Assembly: GCF_009707865.1 (NCBI RefSeq)
Contig: NZ_WMBA01000003.1
Location: 124,001-188,000, forward strand
Length of the DNA stretch: 64,000 nt
Source of the DNA: Amycolatopsis pithecellobii
GTDB lineage: Bacteria; Actinomycetota; Actinomycetes; Mycobacteriales; Pseudonocardiaceae
Direction: 5' to 3'
Shown here: one piece after another, positions 16,910-27,421 of the stretch
Numbering within the stretch: the stretch's first letter is position 1
Layout of the letters: each line of letters starts with the position of its first letter
Position numbers and translations under genes: made by a program
The notes under the pieces: model-generated
Told to the model about the DNA's origin: nothing
The model's database searches: none
What the model saw: the letters and a program-made list of their open reading frames with translations, nothing else

Positions 16910-17941
16910 TCATGCCTTGGCCTTCGGGCGTGAGGCCATCTGCGGTATGACTCCGTCACCGTAGGCGCGCAGCGTTTCGTCCTTGGCATCGTGTTGCAGG
17001 TAAAGGGCGAACTGGTCGACCCCCAGCGATTCGAGTTCACGCAGCCGCCGAACCTGGGTGTCGACCGGGCCGAGCAGGCAGAAGCGCCGCACTATCTCGT
17101 CGGGGACGAATTCCGTGTGCGCATTGCCCGCCTTGCCATGGGAGTTGTAGTCGTAGCTCTGCCGGCCCTCGACGTAGTCCGACAACGCCGCGGGCACCGA
17201 GCCCCCATCCGCGCCGTAGCGCTTCACGATGTCCGCGACGTGGTTGCCGACCATGCCGCCGAACCAGCGGCACTGGTCGGTGGCATGGACCAGCCCCGCG
17301 TCGGTTCCGTCGGTCACGTACGCCGGCGCGGCGACGCAGGTGGTGACCGATTCCGGGTCACGACCCGCGTCCGCCGCTGCCTTCCGGACGGCCCCGACGG
17401 ACCAGGCGACCACGTCCGGATCGGCCAGTTGCAGGATGAAGCCGTCGGCCACCTCGCCGGCCAGCGCCAGCGCCTTCGGCCCGTATGCGGCCATCCAGAC
17501 CGGCAAGTGCGAGCCGTGCGACCACGGGAAGCGCACCGTATTGCCTTTGTGGTGAACAGCGCGCGAGTTGCCCAGCTCCCGGATCACCGTGATCGACTCG
17601 CGCAGCGTCGCGAGGGTGACCGGACTCCCGTTGATCACGCGCACCGCCGAATCGCCCCGGCCGATGCCGCAGATGGTGCGGTTGCCGAACATGTCGTTGA
17701 GGGTGGCGAACAGCGACGCGGTGACGGTCCAGTCACGAGTGGCCGGGTTGGTGACCATCGGACCGACGGTGACCCGGTGGGTGTTCGCCAGGATCTGGCT
17801 GTAGACCACGTAGGGCTCCTGCCAGAGCAGGTGCGAGTCGAACGTCCACACGTGACTGAACCCGTAGTTCTCCGCGCGCTTGGCGAGGTCGACGACGCGC
17901 CAGGCCGGCGGATCATTCTGCAGTACCACTCCGAAATCCAT
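16910..17941 (-). CDS. LLM-class (luciferase-like) flavin/F420-dependent oxidoreductase
   Basis: 343 residues of the luciferase-like TIM barrel: MDFGVVLQNDPPAW start, YGFSHVWTFDSHLLWQEPYV, the MVTNPATRDWTVTASLFATL segment, GIGRGDSAVR (about 93-102) and VWMAAYGPKALALAGEVADG. These are features of F420-dependent LLM proteins, close to the family I know as TIGR03842/CPS_4043 (name from memory). It lies 8 bp after dihydropyrimidinase in one operon with a beta-ureidopropionase-type nitrilase, while no dihydropyrimidine dehydrogenase is in the window. A role in converting uracil or thymine to the dihydro form is inferred from this. RutA, another LLM enzyme, shows that the fold can act on uracil. 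Confidence 0.8.
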   Translation of the reverse strand: MDFGVVLQNDPPAWRVVDLAKRAENYGFSHVWTFDSHLLWQEPYVVYSQILANTHRVTVGPMVTNPATRDWTVTASLFATLNDMFGNRTICGIGRGDSAVRVINGSPVTLATLRESITVIRELGNSRAVHHKGNTVRFPWSHGSHLPVWMAAYGPKALALAGEVADGFILQLADPDVVAWSVGAVRKAAADAGRDPESVTTCVAAPAYVTDGTDAGLVHATDQCRWFGGMVGNHVADIVKRYGADGGSVPAALSDYVEGRQSYDYNSHGKAGNAHTEFVPDEIVRRFCLLGPVDTQVRRLRELESLGVDQFALYLQHDAKDETLRAYGDGVIPQMASRPKAKA

Positions 17942-17949
17942 GTGCGGCC

Positions 17950-19359
17950 TCAAATCAGGTTCTGGGAGAGATTGCGCTTCACGAAGCGGCCATGGCCCTT
18001 GGCGCCGATATAACCGGTGTCGTCCTTGATGACCGTGCCCCGCGACATCACGACATCGACGTGTCCGTCGATCTCGTATCCCTCCCACGCCGAGTAGTCC
18101 AGATTCATGTGGTGGGTCTTGCCCAGCCCGATCGACGTGTGGCCATGGGGGTCGTAGATCACGATGTCCGCGTCGGCGCCTGCCGCGATGGCGCCTTTCC
18201 TGCCGTCGAGCCCGAACATGCGGGCCGGCGCCGTGCAGCAGACATCGACCCACTTCTCCAGCGAAATCCGCCCGTCCACGACGCCCTGATAGAGCAGGTC
18301 CAGCCGGTGCTCGACCGAACCGATTCCGTTGGGGATCCGGGAGAAATCGTCGATGCCCAGCTCTTTCTGGTCTTTCATGCAGAACGGGCAGTGGTCGGTC
18401 GATACGGTCGTCACGTCACCGGTGCGGAGGTAGCGCCACAGTTCGTCCTGATGTCCCTCGGCCCTGGCTCGCAGGGGAGTGGAGCAGACCCATTTCGCCC
18501 CTTCGAATCCGGGCGCGCCGAGCTGCTCCTCCAGCGACAGATACAGGTACTGCGGGCAGGTCTCGCCGAAGACGTTCTGCCCGGCGTCGCGCGCCTCGGC
18601 GATGCGGGCCAGCGCCTGCTTCGCGGACACGTGCACCACATACAGCGGCGCTCCGGTGAGGTCGGCCAGCATCACCGCCCGGTGGGTCGCTTCCTGCTCG
18701 GTCTGCCACGGCCGGGTGGTGCCGTGGTGATACGGCGTGGTCTCGCCGCGGTGCAGGGCCTGCTGGACCAGCACATCGATGGCCGAACCGTTCTCGGCGT
18801 GCATCATGATCAGCCCGCCGTTGGCCGCCGCGGTCTGCATCGCCCGCAGGATCTGCCCGTCGCTGGACAGGAAGACACCGGGGTAGGCCATGAACAACTT
18901 GAACGACGTGATGCCCTCCCCGATGAGCTCGTCCATCGCCTTGAGCGACTCGTCGTTCACCTCGCCGATGATCTGGTGGAACGCGTAGTCGATCGCGCAG
19001 TTGCCGGCCGCCTTGTCATGCCAGCGCGCCACCTGGTCCTGCACCCGCTGCCCGCGCGTCTGCACGACGAAGTCCACGATCGTCGTCGTACCGCCCCAGG
19101 CCGCCGCCCGGGTGCCCGTCTCGAAGGTGTCCGAGGCGAACGTGCCGCCGAAGGGCATCTCCATGTGCGTGTGCCCGTCGACGCCCCCGGGGATCACGTA
19201 TTTGCCCGTCGCGTCGATCACGTCGTCCGCCGAGATCGATGCCCCGACCGCCGACCCCGGTGCGAGGACCGCCGCGATCCGCTCGCCTTCCACCAGCACG
19301 TCGGCCGGCGACGAACCAGTAGAGGACACGACTGTCCCGCCCTTGATCAAGGTGGTCAT
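17950..19359 (-). CDS. hydA: Dihydropyrimidinase (D-hydantoinase)
   Basis: 469 residues of the cyclic amidohydrolase family with the binuclear metal site: H63 and H65 (DGHTHMEMPFGG), the carboxylated lysine near 154 (TSFKLFMAYPG), His near 184 (MMHAENG), His near 240 (VVHVSAKQAL) and Asp near 319 (STDHCPF). It opens 5,6-dihydrouracil to N-carbamoyl-beta-alanine. Its ATG overlaps the stop of the nitrilase gene (ATGA), which would carry out the next step. Length matches bacterial hydantoinases (about 460). Confidence 0.92.
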   Translation of the reverse strand: MTTLIKGGTVVSSTGSSPADVLVEGERIAAVLAPGSAVGASISADDVIDATGKYVIPGGVDGHTHMEMPFGGTFASDTFETGTRAAAWGGTTTIVDFVVQTRGQRVQDQVARWHDKAAGNCAIDYAFHQIIGEVNDESLKAMDELIGEGITSFKLFMAYPGVFLSSDGQILRAMQTAAANGGLIMMHAENGSAIDVLVQQALHRGETTPYHHGTTRPWQTEQEATHRAVMLADLTGAPLYVVHVSAKQALARIAEARDAGQNVFGETCPQYLYLSLEEQLGAPGFEGAKWVCSTPLRARAEGHQDELWRYLRTGDVTTVSTDHCPFCMKDQKELGIDDFSRIPNGIGSVEHRLDLLYQGVVDGRISLEKWVDVCCTAPARMFGLDGRKGAIAAGADADIVIYDPHGHTSIGLGKTHHMNLDYSAWEGYEIDGHVDVVMSRGTVIKDDTGYIGAKGHGRFVKRNLSQNLI

Positions 19360-20204
19360 GGGCGCGTCACCTTGGTGTAGGAGTCGGGCCTGCGGTCGCG
19401 GTAGAACTGCCAGTCGTCACGGGTCCGCTTGATCTCGTCCAGGTCGAGATCACGGATGACGATCTCCTCCTTGTCCTCGGAGGCGATCTCGCCGACGAAG
19501 TTGCCGCGCGGGTCGACGAAGTAGCTTGAGCCGTAGAACCGCACGGCGTCGTCGCCGAATTCGCCGGTCTCCCGGCCGATGCGGTTGCTGGCAGCGACGT
19601 AGTACTGGTTGTTCGCGGCTGCCGCCGGCTGCTCTATTTCCCATAAGCGGTTGGACAATCCCGGTTTGGTGGCCGACGGATTGAACACGATCTGCGCGTT
19701 GCCCAAGCCGAGCTCACGCCAGCCCTCGGGGAAATGGCGGTCGTAGCAGATGTAGACGCCGACGCGGCCCACGGCCGTCTGGAAGACCGGGTAGCCGAGA
19801 TTCCCGGGACGGAAGTAGAACTTTTCCCAGAACTGCGGCAAATGCGGGATATGGTGCTTGCGGTACTTGCCCAGCAGGGTCCCGTCCGCGTCGATCACCG
19901 CGGCCGTGTTGTAGTACTCGCCCTCGTTGGCGACCTCGTAGATCGGTAACACGATCACCAGGCGCAGTTCCCGGGCGAGGGCCTGGAACCGCTGCGTTGC
20001 CGGCCCGGGAATCGGCTCCACGTATTCGTAGTACTTCTGATCCTGCACCGCGCCGAAATACGGTCCGTAGAACAGTTCCTGGAAACCGATGATCTGCGCT
20101 CCGGCCGCGGCGGCCTCCCTGGCCAGCTCGGCATGCCGCTCGATCATCGACTCCTTGTCGCCCGTCCAAGCCACTTGCGTGATCGCGGCACGCACGACCG
20201 TCAT
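19356..20204 (-). CDS. Nitrilase-superfamily amidohydrolase, probable beta-ureidopropionase
   Basis: 282 residues with the Glu-Lys-Cys triad of the C-N hydrolase fold: E43 (GFQELFYGPYF), K116 (GKYRKHHIPHLP) and C153 (YICYDRHFPEG). The HIPHLPQFWEKFYFRPGN block resembles N-carbamoyl-beta-alanine and N-carbamoylputrescine amidohydrolases. With dihydropyrimidinase directly downstream, N-carbamoyl-beta-alanine is the expected substrate, giving beta-alanine, CO2 and ammonia. GGAGGAG lies seven bases before the ATG, and a LacI-type operator is centred about 50 bp upstream. Confidence 0.85.
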   Translation of the reverse strand: MTVVRAAITQVAWTGDKESMIERHAELAREAAAAGAQIIGFQELFYGPYFGAVQDQKYYEYVEPIPGPATQRFQALARELRLVIVLPIYEVANEGEYYNTAAVIDADGTLLGKYRKHHIPHLPQFWEKFYFRPGNLGYPVFQTAVGRVGVYICYDRHFPEGWRELGLGNAQIVFNPSATKPGLSNRLWEIEQPAAAANNQYYVAASNRIGRETGEFGDDAVRFYGSSYFVDPRGNFVGEIASEDKEEIVIRDLDLDEIKRTRDDWQFYRDRRPDSYTKVTRP

Positions 20205-20250
20205 GTTTTTTCTCCTCCGCTACCCGGGATGTATTGTCCGGACGCCAGAT

Positions 20251-20264
20251 TGGTACCGGTTTCA
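20251..20264. promoter_or_regulatory. LacI-type operator in front of the nitrilase/hydantoinase operon
   Basis: TGGTACCGGTTTCA, read on the minus strand TGAAACCGGTACCA, lies 47 bp before the nitrilase ATG. The same sequence recurs at 21439 and, with two changes, at 21339. The central ACCGGT is a perfect palindrome, as in many LacI-family operators. Repression by the adjacent LacI protein is inferred. Confidence 0.7.
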
Positions 20265-20304
20265 AAAACCCTCGCACAAGGCGGCGCGGATGGTCAAGAG
20301 CGCG

Positions 20305-21330
20305 CTAGCTGGAGGCGCGGATGATCAGATCGCAAGCCACCGTGGTGGTGCGCTCGGCCGGGAGCCCCTGGATGGCCGAGGTCAACATGCGGGTGGCGGC
20401 ACTGGCGATGTCGTCGAGGTTGACCGAGACGCTGGTGAGCGGCGGATCAAGGTAGCGAGCCAGTTTGGTGTCGTCCCATCCGACCACGGCGACGTCACCC
20501 GGGACCTTCCGGCCGAACTCGCCGAGACCGCGCAGGACGCCGACCGCGATCTGGTCGGCGGCACACAGCACGGCATCGAGGTCCGGGGCGGCGGCCAGTA
20601 GCCGTTTGATCGCCCGGTGGCCGGCCTCGAACTCGTAGCCGACGGACTCGATCAGCTTGGGATCGATGGTGAATCCCCGCTCGGCGGCGATGGCGGTGAA
20701 CGCATCGAGTCGCTCGCGCGCGATCGGTGACTGGTGGGCGTCCACGCCGCTGAGGTAGGCGATCCGGCGGCGGCCGGTGCGCCACAGATGCTCCAGGGCC
20801 TGCGCCACGCCGCTGACGCTGTCCGTCACGACGGTCGGCAAGTCGATGCCCTCGACCTCCCGGCCGGTCAGGACCATCGGGGGGCCACTCGACGCGATCG
20901 ACTCCACCAGCGGGCGGATGGCCGGCTCGGCGAGGTGCGTGATCCCGCAGTGGATGATGCCGTCGACGCCGCGGTGCGGCAGATCCCGCAGGAAGCGGGC
21001 GAGCCGGTCCTGTCGCCAGTCGGTGTTGCACAGCATCAGGGTGTAGCCGGCTTCGTCACAGTAGCGCTCGAAGCTGCGGGCGATCTCGGCGAAGAAGGCG
21101 TTCGAGATATCGCTGACGATGAGGGCGACGACCCCGAAGCTGCGGCTCTTCAGGCTCTGCGCGACCCGGCTCGGGCTGTACTGCAGCTCGGCGATCGCAC
21201 GCTGCACGGCCGCCCGTTTCTCGGGGCGCACGTTGGGGGAGTCGTTGAGCACCCGGGATACCGTCGTGACCGATACTCCGGCCGCGCGCGCGACCTCCTG
21301 GATGGTGACCTTCACCGGTTTCGTTGCCAC
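20305..21330 (-). CDS. LacI family transcriptional repressor
   Basis: 341 residues from GTG 21330: helix-turn-helix at about residues 7-30 (VTIQEVARAAGVSVTTVSRV), hinge helix SPSRVAQSLKS, then a periplasmic-binding-like effector domain ending in TSVSVNLDDIASAA. Ribose or nucleoside-derived ligands are common in this family. It sits between the minus hydantoinase operon and the plus nucleoside-importer operon, with matching operators before both and one 9 bp from its own start, so it likely represses all three. The start has no strong ribosome site, but it gives the normal family length. Confidence 0.88.
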   Translation of the reverse strand: MATKPVKVTIQEVARAAGVSVTTVSRVLNDSPNVRPEKRAAVQRAIAELQYSPSRVAQSLKSRSFGVVALIVSDISNAFFAEIARSFERYCDEAGYTLMLCNTDWRQDRLARFLRDLPHRGVDGIIHCGITHLAEPAIRPLVESIASSGPPMVLTGREVEGIDLPTVVTDSVSGVAQALEHLWRTGRRRIAYLSGVDAHQSPIARERLDAFTAIAAERGFTIDPKLIESVGYEFEAGHRAIKRLLAAAPDLDAVLCAADQIAVGVLRGLGEFGRKVPGDVAVVGWDDTKLARYLDPPLTSVSVNLDDIASAATRMLTSAIQGLPAERTTTVACDLIIRASS

Positions 21331-21338
21331 GCCCGCAA

Positions 21339-21352
21339 TGGTACCGGTTCCG
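21339..21352. promoter_or_regulatory. LacI-type operator at the lacI-like gene start (autoregulation)
   Basis: TGGTACCGGTTCCG differs in two positions from the 20251 copy and lies immediately upstream of the regulator's GTG at 21330 on the minus strand. Binding here should block the regulator's own expression. Confidence 0.6.
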
Positions 21353-21438
21353 CAACTCTGCGCGATAACTCTGCCCGGGGACGGTATCGGCTCTTGACTG
21401 GTTTGGGGCAGGGAGGCACACTCCCTCGCATCGGTACC

Positions 21439-21478
21439 TGAAACCGGTACCAAAGCCTGGGGGCGGAAACCGTTACGG
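21439..21478. promoter_or_regulatory. Tandem LacI-type operators before the nucleoside importer operon
   Basis: TGAAACCGGTACCA at 21439-21452 is identical to the minus-strand reading of the 20251 copy, with an extra TCGGTACC just before it (21431-21438). A weaker second copy, GGAAACCGTTACGG, is at 21465-21478. Both lie within 55 bp of the ATG of the binding-protein gene at 21494, a repression position. Confidence 0.65.
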
Positions 21479-21493
21479 ACCTAGGAGTACGTC

Positions 21494-22564
21494 ATGTCAG
21501 CATCTCGCCGAGCGAAATCGGTCTGTGCCCTGGCCGTAGTGGCCGTGGCAACGGCTTGTGGTGCGCCACCGTCGGGCGGCGCGGCCAAGGCCGGCGACGG
21601 GCCGACCGGATGCCTCGTCGCGGACACGGCCGGCATCAACGACGGCGGGTTCAACGCGCTGGCCTGGGGCGGTATGAAGAAGGCCGAAAAGGACCTCGGC
21701 GCGAAAGTCCGCTTCTTGCAGGCACGCTCCAGCGATGACTACGCCACCAACATCAACGCGTTCGTCAAGCAGGGTTGCGATCTGATCGTCACCGTCGGCT
21801 TCCGCATGGCGGACGCGACCAAAGCGGCCAGCGCGCAGTATCCGGACGCGAAGTTCGTCATCGTCGACAACGCCTACGACCCCGCGCTGCCGAACGTGCG
21901 CGGAACCACCTTCGCCACCGACCAAGGCGCGTTTCTGGCAGGCTACGCGGCCGCGAGTGCCAGTCACACCGGGAAGGTGGGCACCTTCGGCGGTGTCAAG
22001 ATCAGCCCCGTCGAGTCCTATATGGACGGATTCGCCCGCGGGGCGGCGTACTACGGCAAGCAGACGGGTAAGGACATTCAGCTCCTCGGGTGGAGCATCG
22101 ACCGCCGCGACGGAACCTTTATCGGGGACTTCAACGACCAGGAGAAGGCCAAGCAGATTACCCGGGCGCTCATGCAGCAGGGCGCCGATGTGATCTACCC
22201 GGTCGCCTCCGGTGCAGCTGTCGGCGGGTACTCCGCCATCAAGGACAACGGCAATGGCGTGCTGGGCATCAAGGGCGATATCGACGGCTGCACCGCTTTG
22301 CCCGACTACTGCGGCATCTTCCTCACCTCGGCACTGAAGAACGTCGACGCGGCCGTCTTCGAAGCCATGACCGAAGTGCGCGACAAAACGTTCAAGGGCT
22401 CGACCTACGTCGGCACCCTCAAGAACGACGGCACCGGCATCGGACCGTTCGGCCAGAACGAGGGCCGCGTGCCCCCGCAGGCGCGAGAGGACCTCAAGAA
22501 GATCGCCGACCAACTCAAGACCGGCGAGCTGAAGACCGGTTCCCCGTTCACCGTCGCGAACTAG
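21494..22564 (+). CDS. BMP-family nucleoside-binding lipoprotein (ABC importer)
   Basis: 356 residues. A basic N-terminus and hydrophobic segment end in a lipobox-like VATAC with Cys22, so the mature protein should be a membrane-anchored lipoprotein. The body is the Bmp/Med periplasmic-binding fold: VADTAGINDGGFNALAW, VKQGCDLIVTVGFRMADAT, GAFLAGYAAA and GKVGTFGGVKISPVESYMDG. BMP proteins bind nucleosides for import. AGGAG lies seven bases before the ATG. It heads an operon with an ATPase, two permeases, uridine phosphorylase, an isomerase and an aldolase. Confidence 0.9.
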   Translation: MSASRRAKSVCALAVVAVATACGAPPSGGAAKAGDGPTGCLVADTAGINDGGFNALAWGGMKKAEKDLGAKVRFLQARSSDDYATNINAFVKQGCDLIVTVGFRMADATKAASAQYPDAKFVIVDNAYDPALPNVRGTTFATDQGAFLAGYAAASASHTGKVGTFGGVKISPVESYMDGFARGAAYYGKQTGKDIQLLGWSIDRRDGTFIGDFNDQEKAKQITRALMQQGADVIYPVASGAAVGGYSAIKDNGNGVLGIKGDIDGCTALPDYCGIFLTSALKNVDAAVFEAMTEVRDKTFKGSTYVGTLKNDGTGIGPFGQNEGRVPPQAREDLKKIADQLKTGELKTGSPFTVAN

Positions 22565-22578
22565 GTGGCGACCGCATC

Positions 22579-24091
<1,513 letters not shown>

Positions 24092-24099
<8 letters not shown>

Positions 24100-25342
24100 C
24101 ACCATGCGCGAAACCAGCGCCCCGAACGGCTCGGAGTCACGGAAAACGCGAGCGGTCGTGCCGTTCCAGACCTTCCTGCTCTACGCGGGATCAGCCCTGA
24201 TCGCGCTCGTCGTCGGCGCCGTCTTGATCATCGTCACGTCGTCGGACCTGCGGGCACGCTACTCGTACTTCTTCGCCGTGCCCGGCGACGCGATCGGGGC
24301 GACAGCGCACCGGATCTCCGAGGTCTACGGGACGCTGCTCACCGGCGCCGTCGGCAGCCCCAGCGCCTACCTCGCGTTCATCCGGGCGCCCGGCGCGGAC
24401 ACGGCCGGTGTCGCGTTTTCACCGATCTCCGAGACGCTCGTGGCCGCCGCTCCGCTGATCGTGGCCGGGCTCGGGATCTCGCTCGCGTTCCGCGCCGGCC
24501 TCATCAACGTCGGCGGTCCCGGACAGGCGGCGCTGGGCGCGCTCACCGCGGCGGTCGTGGGTTACTGGCTCGATCTCCCGTTTCCGCTCCCGTTGCTGAT
24601 GGCGGCGGGCGCCGCCGTCCTGGTCGGCGGGCTCTGGGGCGCTCTCGTCGGCTGGCTGAAGGCCAGGTTCGGCGCCCACGAGGTCGTCACCACCATCATG
24701 CTCAACTACGCCGCGACCAACCTCGTCGTGCTGGCGTTGAGCTTTTCCTTCCTGAGGCGGCCGGGCCGCAGCGACCCGATCACCCCGGAGATCAGCGAAG
24801 GCGCACGGCTGCCGGGACTGTTCGGGAGCGACTTCCGGGTCAATATCGGCATTCTCGTCGCGATCGCCGCGGCCGTGCTGTTCTGGGTCCTGCTCAACCG
24901 GACGCCCCAGGGCCTGGAACTGCGGGCTGTCGGGCAATCGCGGCAGGCCGCGACCGCCCTGGGTATCAACCACCGGCGGGTATGGGTGGGTGCCATGGCC
25001 GGCTCCGGCGGTCTCGTCGCGCTGGGCGCCGCGATCCACGTCATGGGTGTCGAGCACGCCATGACGCCCGGAACGGCCGGAACTCTGGGCATCGACGCTC
25101 TTGTCGTCGCCCTGCTCGGCCGCACCGGGCCGGTCGGGTGCTGTGTCGCCGGGGTGATCGTCGGTGGCATGCGCGCCGGCGGTACCCAGGTGCAGGCGCT
25201 GACCGGCGTGCCCTACGACATCGTCACGTGCATCCAGGCGGTCCTCGTGCTGCTGATCGCGACACCGCGCGTGGCCAAGGCGCTCTTCCGGCTCAGGAAG
25301 CTTTCCATCAAGCCTTCGACGACCCATGGGTGGGCGGCGTAA
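24092..25342 (+). CDS. ABC transporter permease 1, nucleoside type
   Basis: 416 residues with about nine to ten hydrophobic segments and the BPD_transp_2 signature region (RAGLINVGGPGQAALGAL, near residue 131; HEVVTTIMLNYAATNLVV; ELRAVGQSRQAATALGI). The N-terminal 30 residues are cytosolic. It pairs with the second permease to form the membrane channel of the BMP-dependent importer. ATG 24092 overlaps the ATPase 3' end. Confidence 0.88.
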
Positions 25343-25345
25343 TCC

Positions 25346-26611
25346 ATGACCACATCGATTGTCCTTGCGATCAGGGGAACCACCGCTCGTGCCACCAGGG
25401 TGAGGCTGGGCGCGGCACTCGCGCTCGCCGCCCTGAACGCGCTGCTGGTGCTGCTGACCTTCCGATCGCACAGCGGGACGACCAAGATCGACTGGTCGGT
25501 CTCCGGGCGCGAGACGGCCTGGACCATCCCGTCGTTCGCCGTCCCGACGAGCGTTGCCGCGGTATTGGGCGCAGTAGGGCTGCTCGCCGCCGGTCTCGCG
25601 GTGAGCCGCGGTGGAAAGCGCCACCTGGGCGGGCTGTTGACGCTCTCCGGGATCGTCGCGGTCCTCGCCACGCTGGTCCTTTGTGGAGCCGGGCAGACCG
25701 TCTCGTTGCTTGCGCTCGCCGATGAGTCGATGGCCCGCGCGGCGCCGTTGGTGCTCGCCGCGCTCGGCGGCGTGCTGTGCGAACGCGCCGGAGTCATCAA
25801 TGTCGCCATCGAAGGCCAGCTCCTGTTCGGTGCTTTCGTCGGCGCCATCGCGGGCAGTGCCGGCGGATCCGGCCTGGTGGGGGTGCTTTTCGGTGTGGTG
25901 GCGGGTGTCGCTATCGGTGCGCTCTTCGCGACACTCGCGATCCGGTTCAAGGCCGAGCAACTCGTCGTCGGGATCGTGCTCAACACGGCGATCGCCGGGC
26001 TGACCGGGTTCTTCGTCTCCGGCATCTTCATCGACACCCCATCGCTGAACAACACCCCGACCATCGGCGCGATCAGCATCCCGCTGCTGGGCGACGTGCC
26101 TGTCCTCGGACCGTTGTTGTTCCACACCAGTCCTTATGTGTGGCTGGCCGTCGTCCTCGCGTTCGTGGTGAACTTCATCCTCGAGCGCTCCCGGATAGGC
26201 CGGCACATCACGGCGGTGGGGGAGAACCCCCGGGCCGCCGACGCCGTCGGTATCAACGTCCAGCGCGTCCGGTTCTGGGCGACCGTCGCCGGTGGTCTGA
26301 TCATCGGCACCGCCGGCACCTACTTCACCGTGGGCAGCGTCGGCCAGTTCTCCATCGACATGACCGGGGGCCGCGGCTTCATCGCGCTCGCGGCCGTGAT
26401 CCTCGGGGCATGGCGCCCGGCCGGGGCGATCGCCGCGGCGGCGCTTTTCGGCTTCGCCGACGCCTTGCAACTGGCGCTCAACATCCTCGGCGCTCCGATC
26501 CCGTCCCCGTTGCTCCTGTGCCTGCCTTACGTCGTCACGATCATCGCGATCGTCGCACGAGGCCAGGTGCGTGCGCCGTCGGCCGACGGCGTTCCGTACG
26601 AACGAAACTGA
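25346..26611 (+). CDS. ABC transporter permease 2, nucleoside type
   Basis: 421 residues of BPD_transp_2 permease: several N-terminal helices, then CERAGVINVAIEGQLLFGAF (the conserved N-x-x-x-E-G element), VVGIVLNTAIAGLTGFFV and ITAVGENPRAADAVGIN, the coupling loop. It starts 3 bp after the first permease stop. The larger N-terminal part, with about 100 residues and four helices before the signature, is usual for the second permease of nucleoside importers. Confidence 0.88.
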   Translation: MTTSIVLAIRGTTARATRVRLGAALALAALNALLVLLTFRSHSGTTKIDWSVSGRETAWTIPSFAVPTSVAAVLGAVGLLAAGLAVSRGGKRHLGGLLTLSGIVAVLATLVLCGAGQTVSLLALADESMARAAPLVLAALGGVLCERAGVINVAIEGQLLFGAFVGAIAGSAGGSGLVGVLFGVVAGVAIGALFATLAIRFKAEQLVVGIVLNTAIAGLTGFFVSGIFIDTPSLNNTPTIGAISIPLLGDVPVLGPLLFHTSPYVWLAVVLAFVVNFILERSRIGRHITAVGENPRAADAVGINVQRVRFWATVAGGLIIGTAGTYFTVGSVGQFSIDMTGGRGFIALAAVILGAWRPAGAIAAAALFGFADALQLALNILGAPIPSPLLLCLPYVVTIIAIVARGQVRAPSADGVPYERN

Positions 26612-26632
26612 CCCGAGAGGAACACACAGTTC

Positions 26633-27421
26633 ATGACCGTCGACGAGCACCAGGCCGTACCCGCGGCCGCCCTTGCTCCCCGTTTCTTCACGGCACTGGC
26701 CGAGGATGGGTTCACTGCGGCGAACGCTCTAGTCACCGGTGATCCCGGCCGCATCGAGCCCGTATCGGAGCTCCTCACCGACGCGCGGGTGAAGTCGTTC
26801 CGGCGCGGATTCAAGGGCGCGACGGGACATTACCGAGGGCTGCCCGTCTTCCTGCTGTCCCATGGGATCGGCGCACCCGGAATCGAGCGAGCCCTCATCG
26901 AGCTGAAGGAGCTCGGGGTCCGTTCGGTCATCCGCGTCGGCACGACCGGTGCGCTGCAAGAGGGGATCGAGCCCGGGACGCTGATCGTCAACGACGCCGC
27001 CGTGCGCCTGGAGGGAACCTCCCTCAACTACGCGCGACCGGAGTTCCCCGCTGCCGCTTCCTGGGACATGACAGCGGCGCTGGTCGAGGCCGCCAGGGCA
27101 CGGCAGCAGACCGTGCACGTCGGGACCGGGGCCACCACCTCGTCTTTCTTTGCAGGGCAAGGCCGAGAACCGTTCACGAAGTGGAATGCCGCCGCTGCCG
27201 GCGTGCTGGACGAGATGCATGCGTTGGGGGTACTGAACTTCGAGATGGAGGTGGCCACGCTGCTCACTCTCGCCCGGATCTTCGGCGTGCGTGCCGGTGC
27301 GATCTGCACTGTCGTCAACAACCGCGTCGACAAGGTCCCCGGCTGGGAGTTCAGCACTCTCGACGCCGCGCAGGTCGCACTCGACGCGCTCGTCGAGGCC
27401 GACAGCGCTGTCGTCCGATGA
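26633..27421 (+). CDS. udp: Uridine phosphorylase (nucleoside phosphorylase-I family)
   Basis: 262 residues matching the NP-I family and particularly Udp: the phosphate-binding VTGDPGRIEP (about 34-43), GIGAPGIERALIEL, VIRVGTTGALQEGIEPG, the LEGTSLNYARPEFPA block and the nucleoside-binding NFEMEVATLLTLA. It splits uridine with phosphate into uracil and ribose 1-phosphate. AGAGGAA lies upstream. The stop overlaps the ATG of the isomerase gene (ATGA), placing the enzyme for ribose 1-phosphate directly next. Confidence 0.87.
   Translation: MTVDEHQAVPAAALAPRFFTALAEDGFTAANALVTGDPGRIEPVSELLTDARVKSFRRGFKGATGHYRGLPVFLLSHGIGAPGIERALIELKELGVRSVIRVGTTGALQEGIEPGTLIVNDAAVRLEGTSLNYARPEFPAAASWDMTAALVEAARARQQTVHVGTGATTSSFFAGQGREPFTKWNAAAAGVLDEMHALGVLNFEMEVATLLTLARIFGVRAGAICTVVNNRVDKVPGWEFSTLDAAQVALDALVEADSAVVR

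Noticed and set aside
18001-18300. Possible fusion or frameshift near the hydantoinase 3' end
   Set aside because: The frame is intact to the stop at 17950, and the C-terminal region is normal for hydantoinases.
24419-26650. A 743-codon minus-strand open frame across the permease genes
   Set aside because: It is antisense to two clear BPD_transp_2 permeases and its translation is a low-complexity mix rich in Arg, Gly, Asp and Gln, typical of the shadow frame of high-GC genes.
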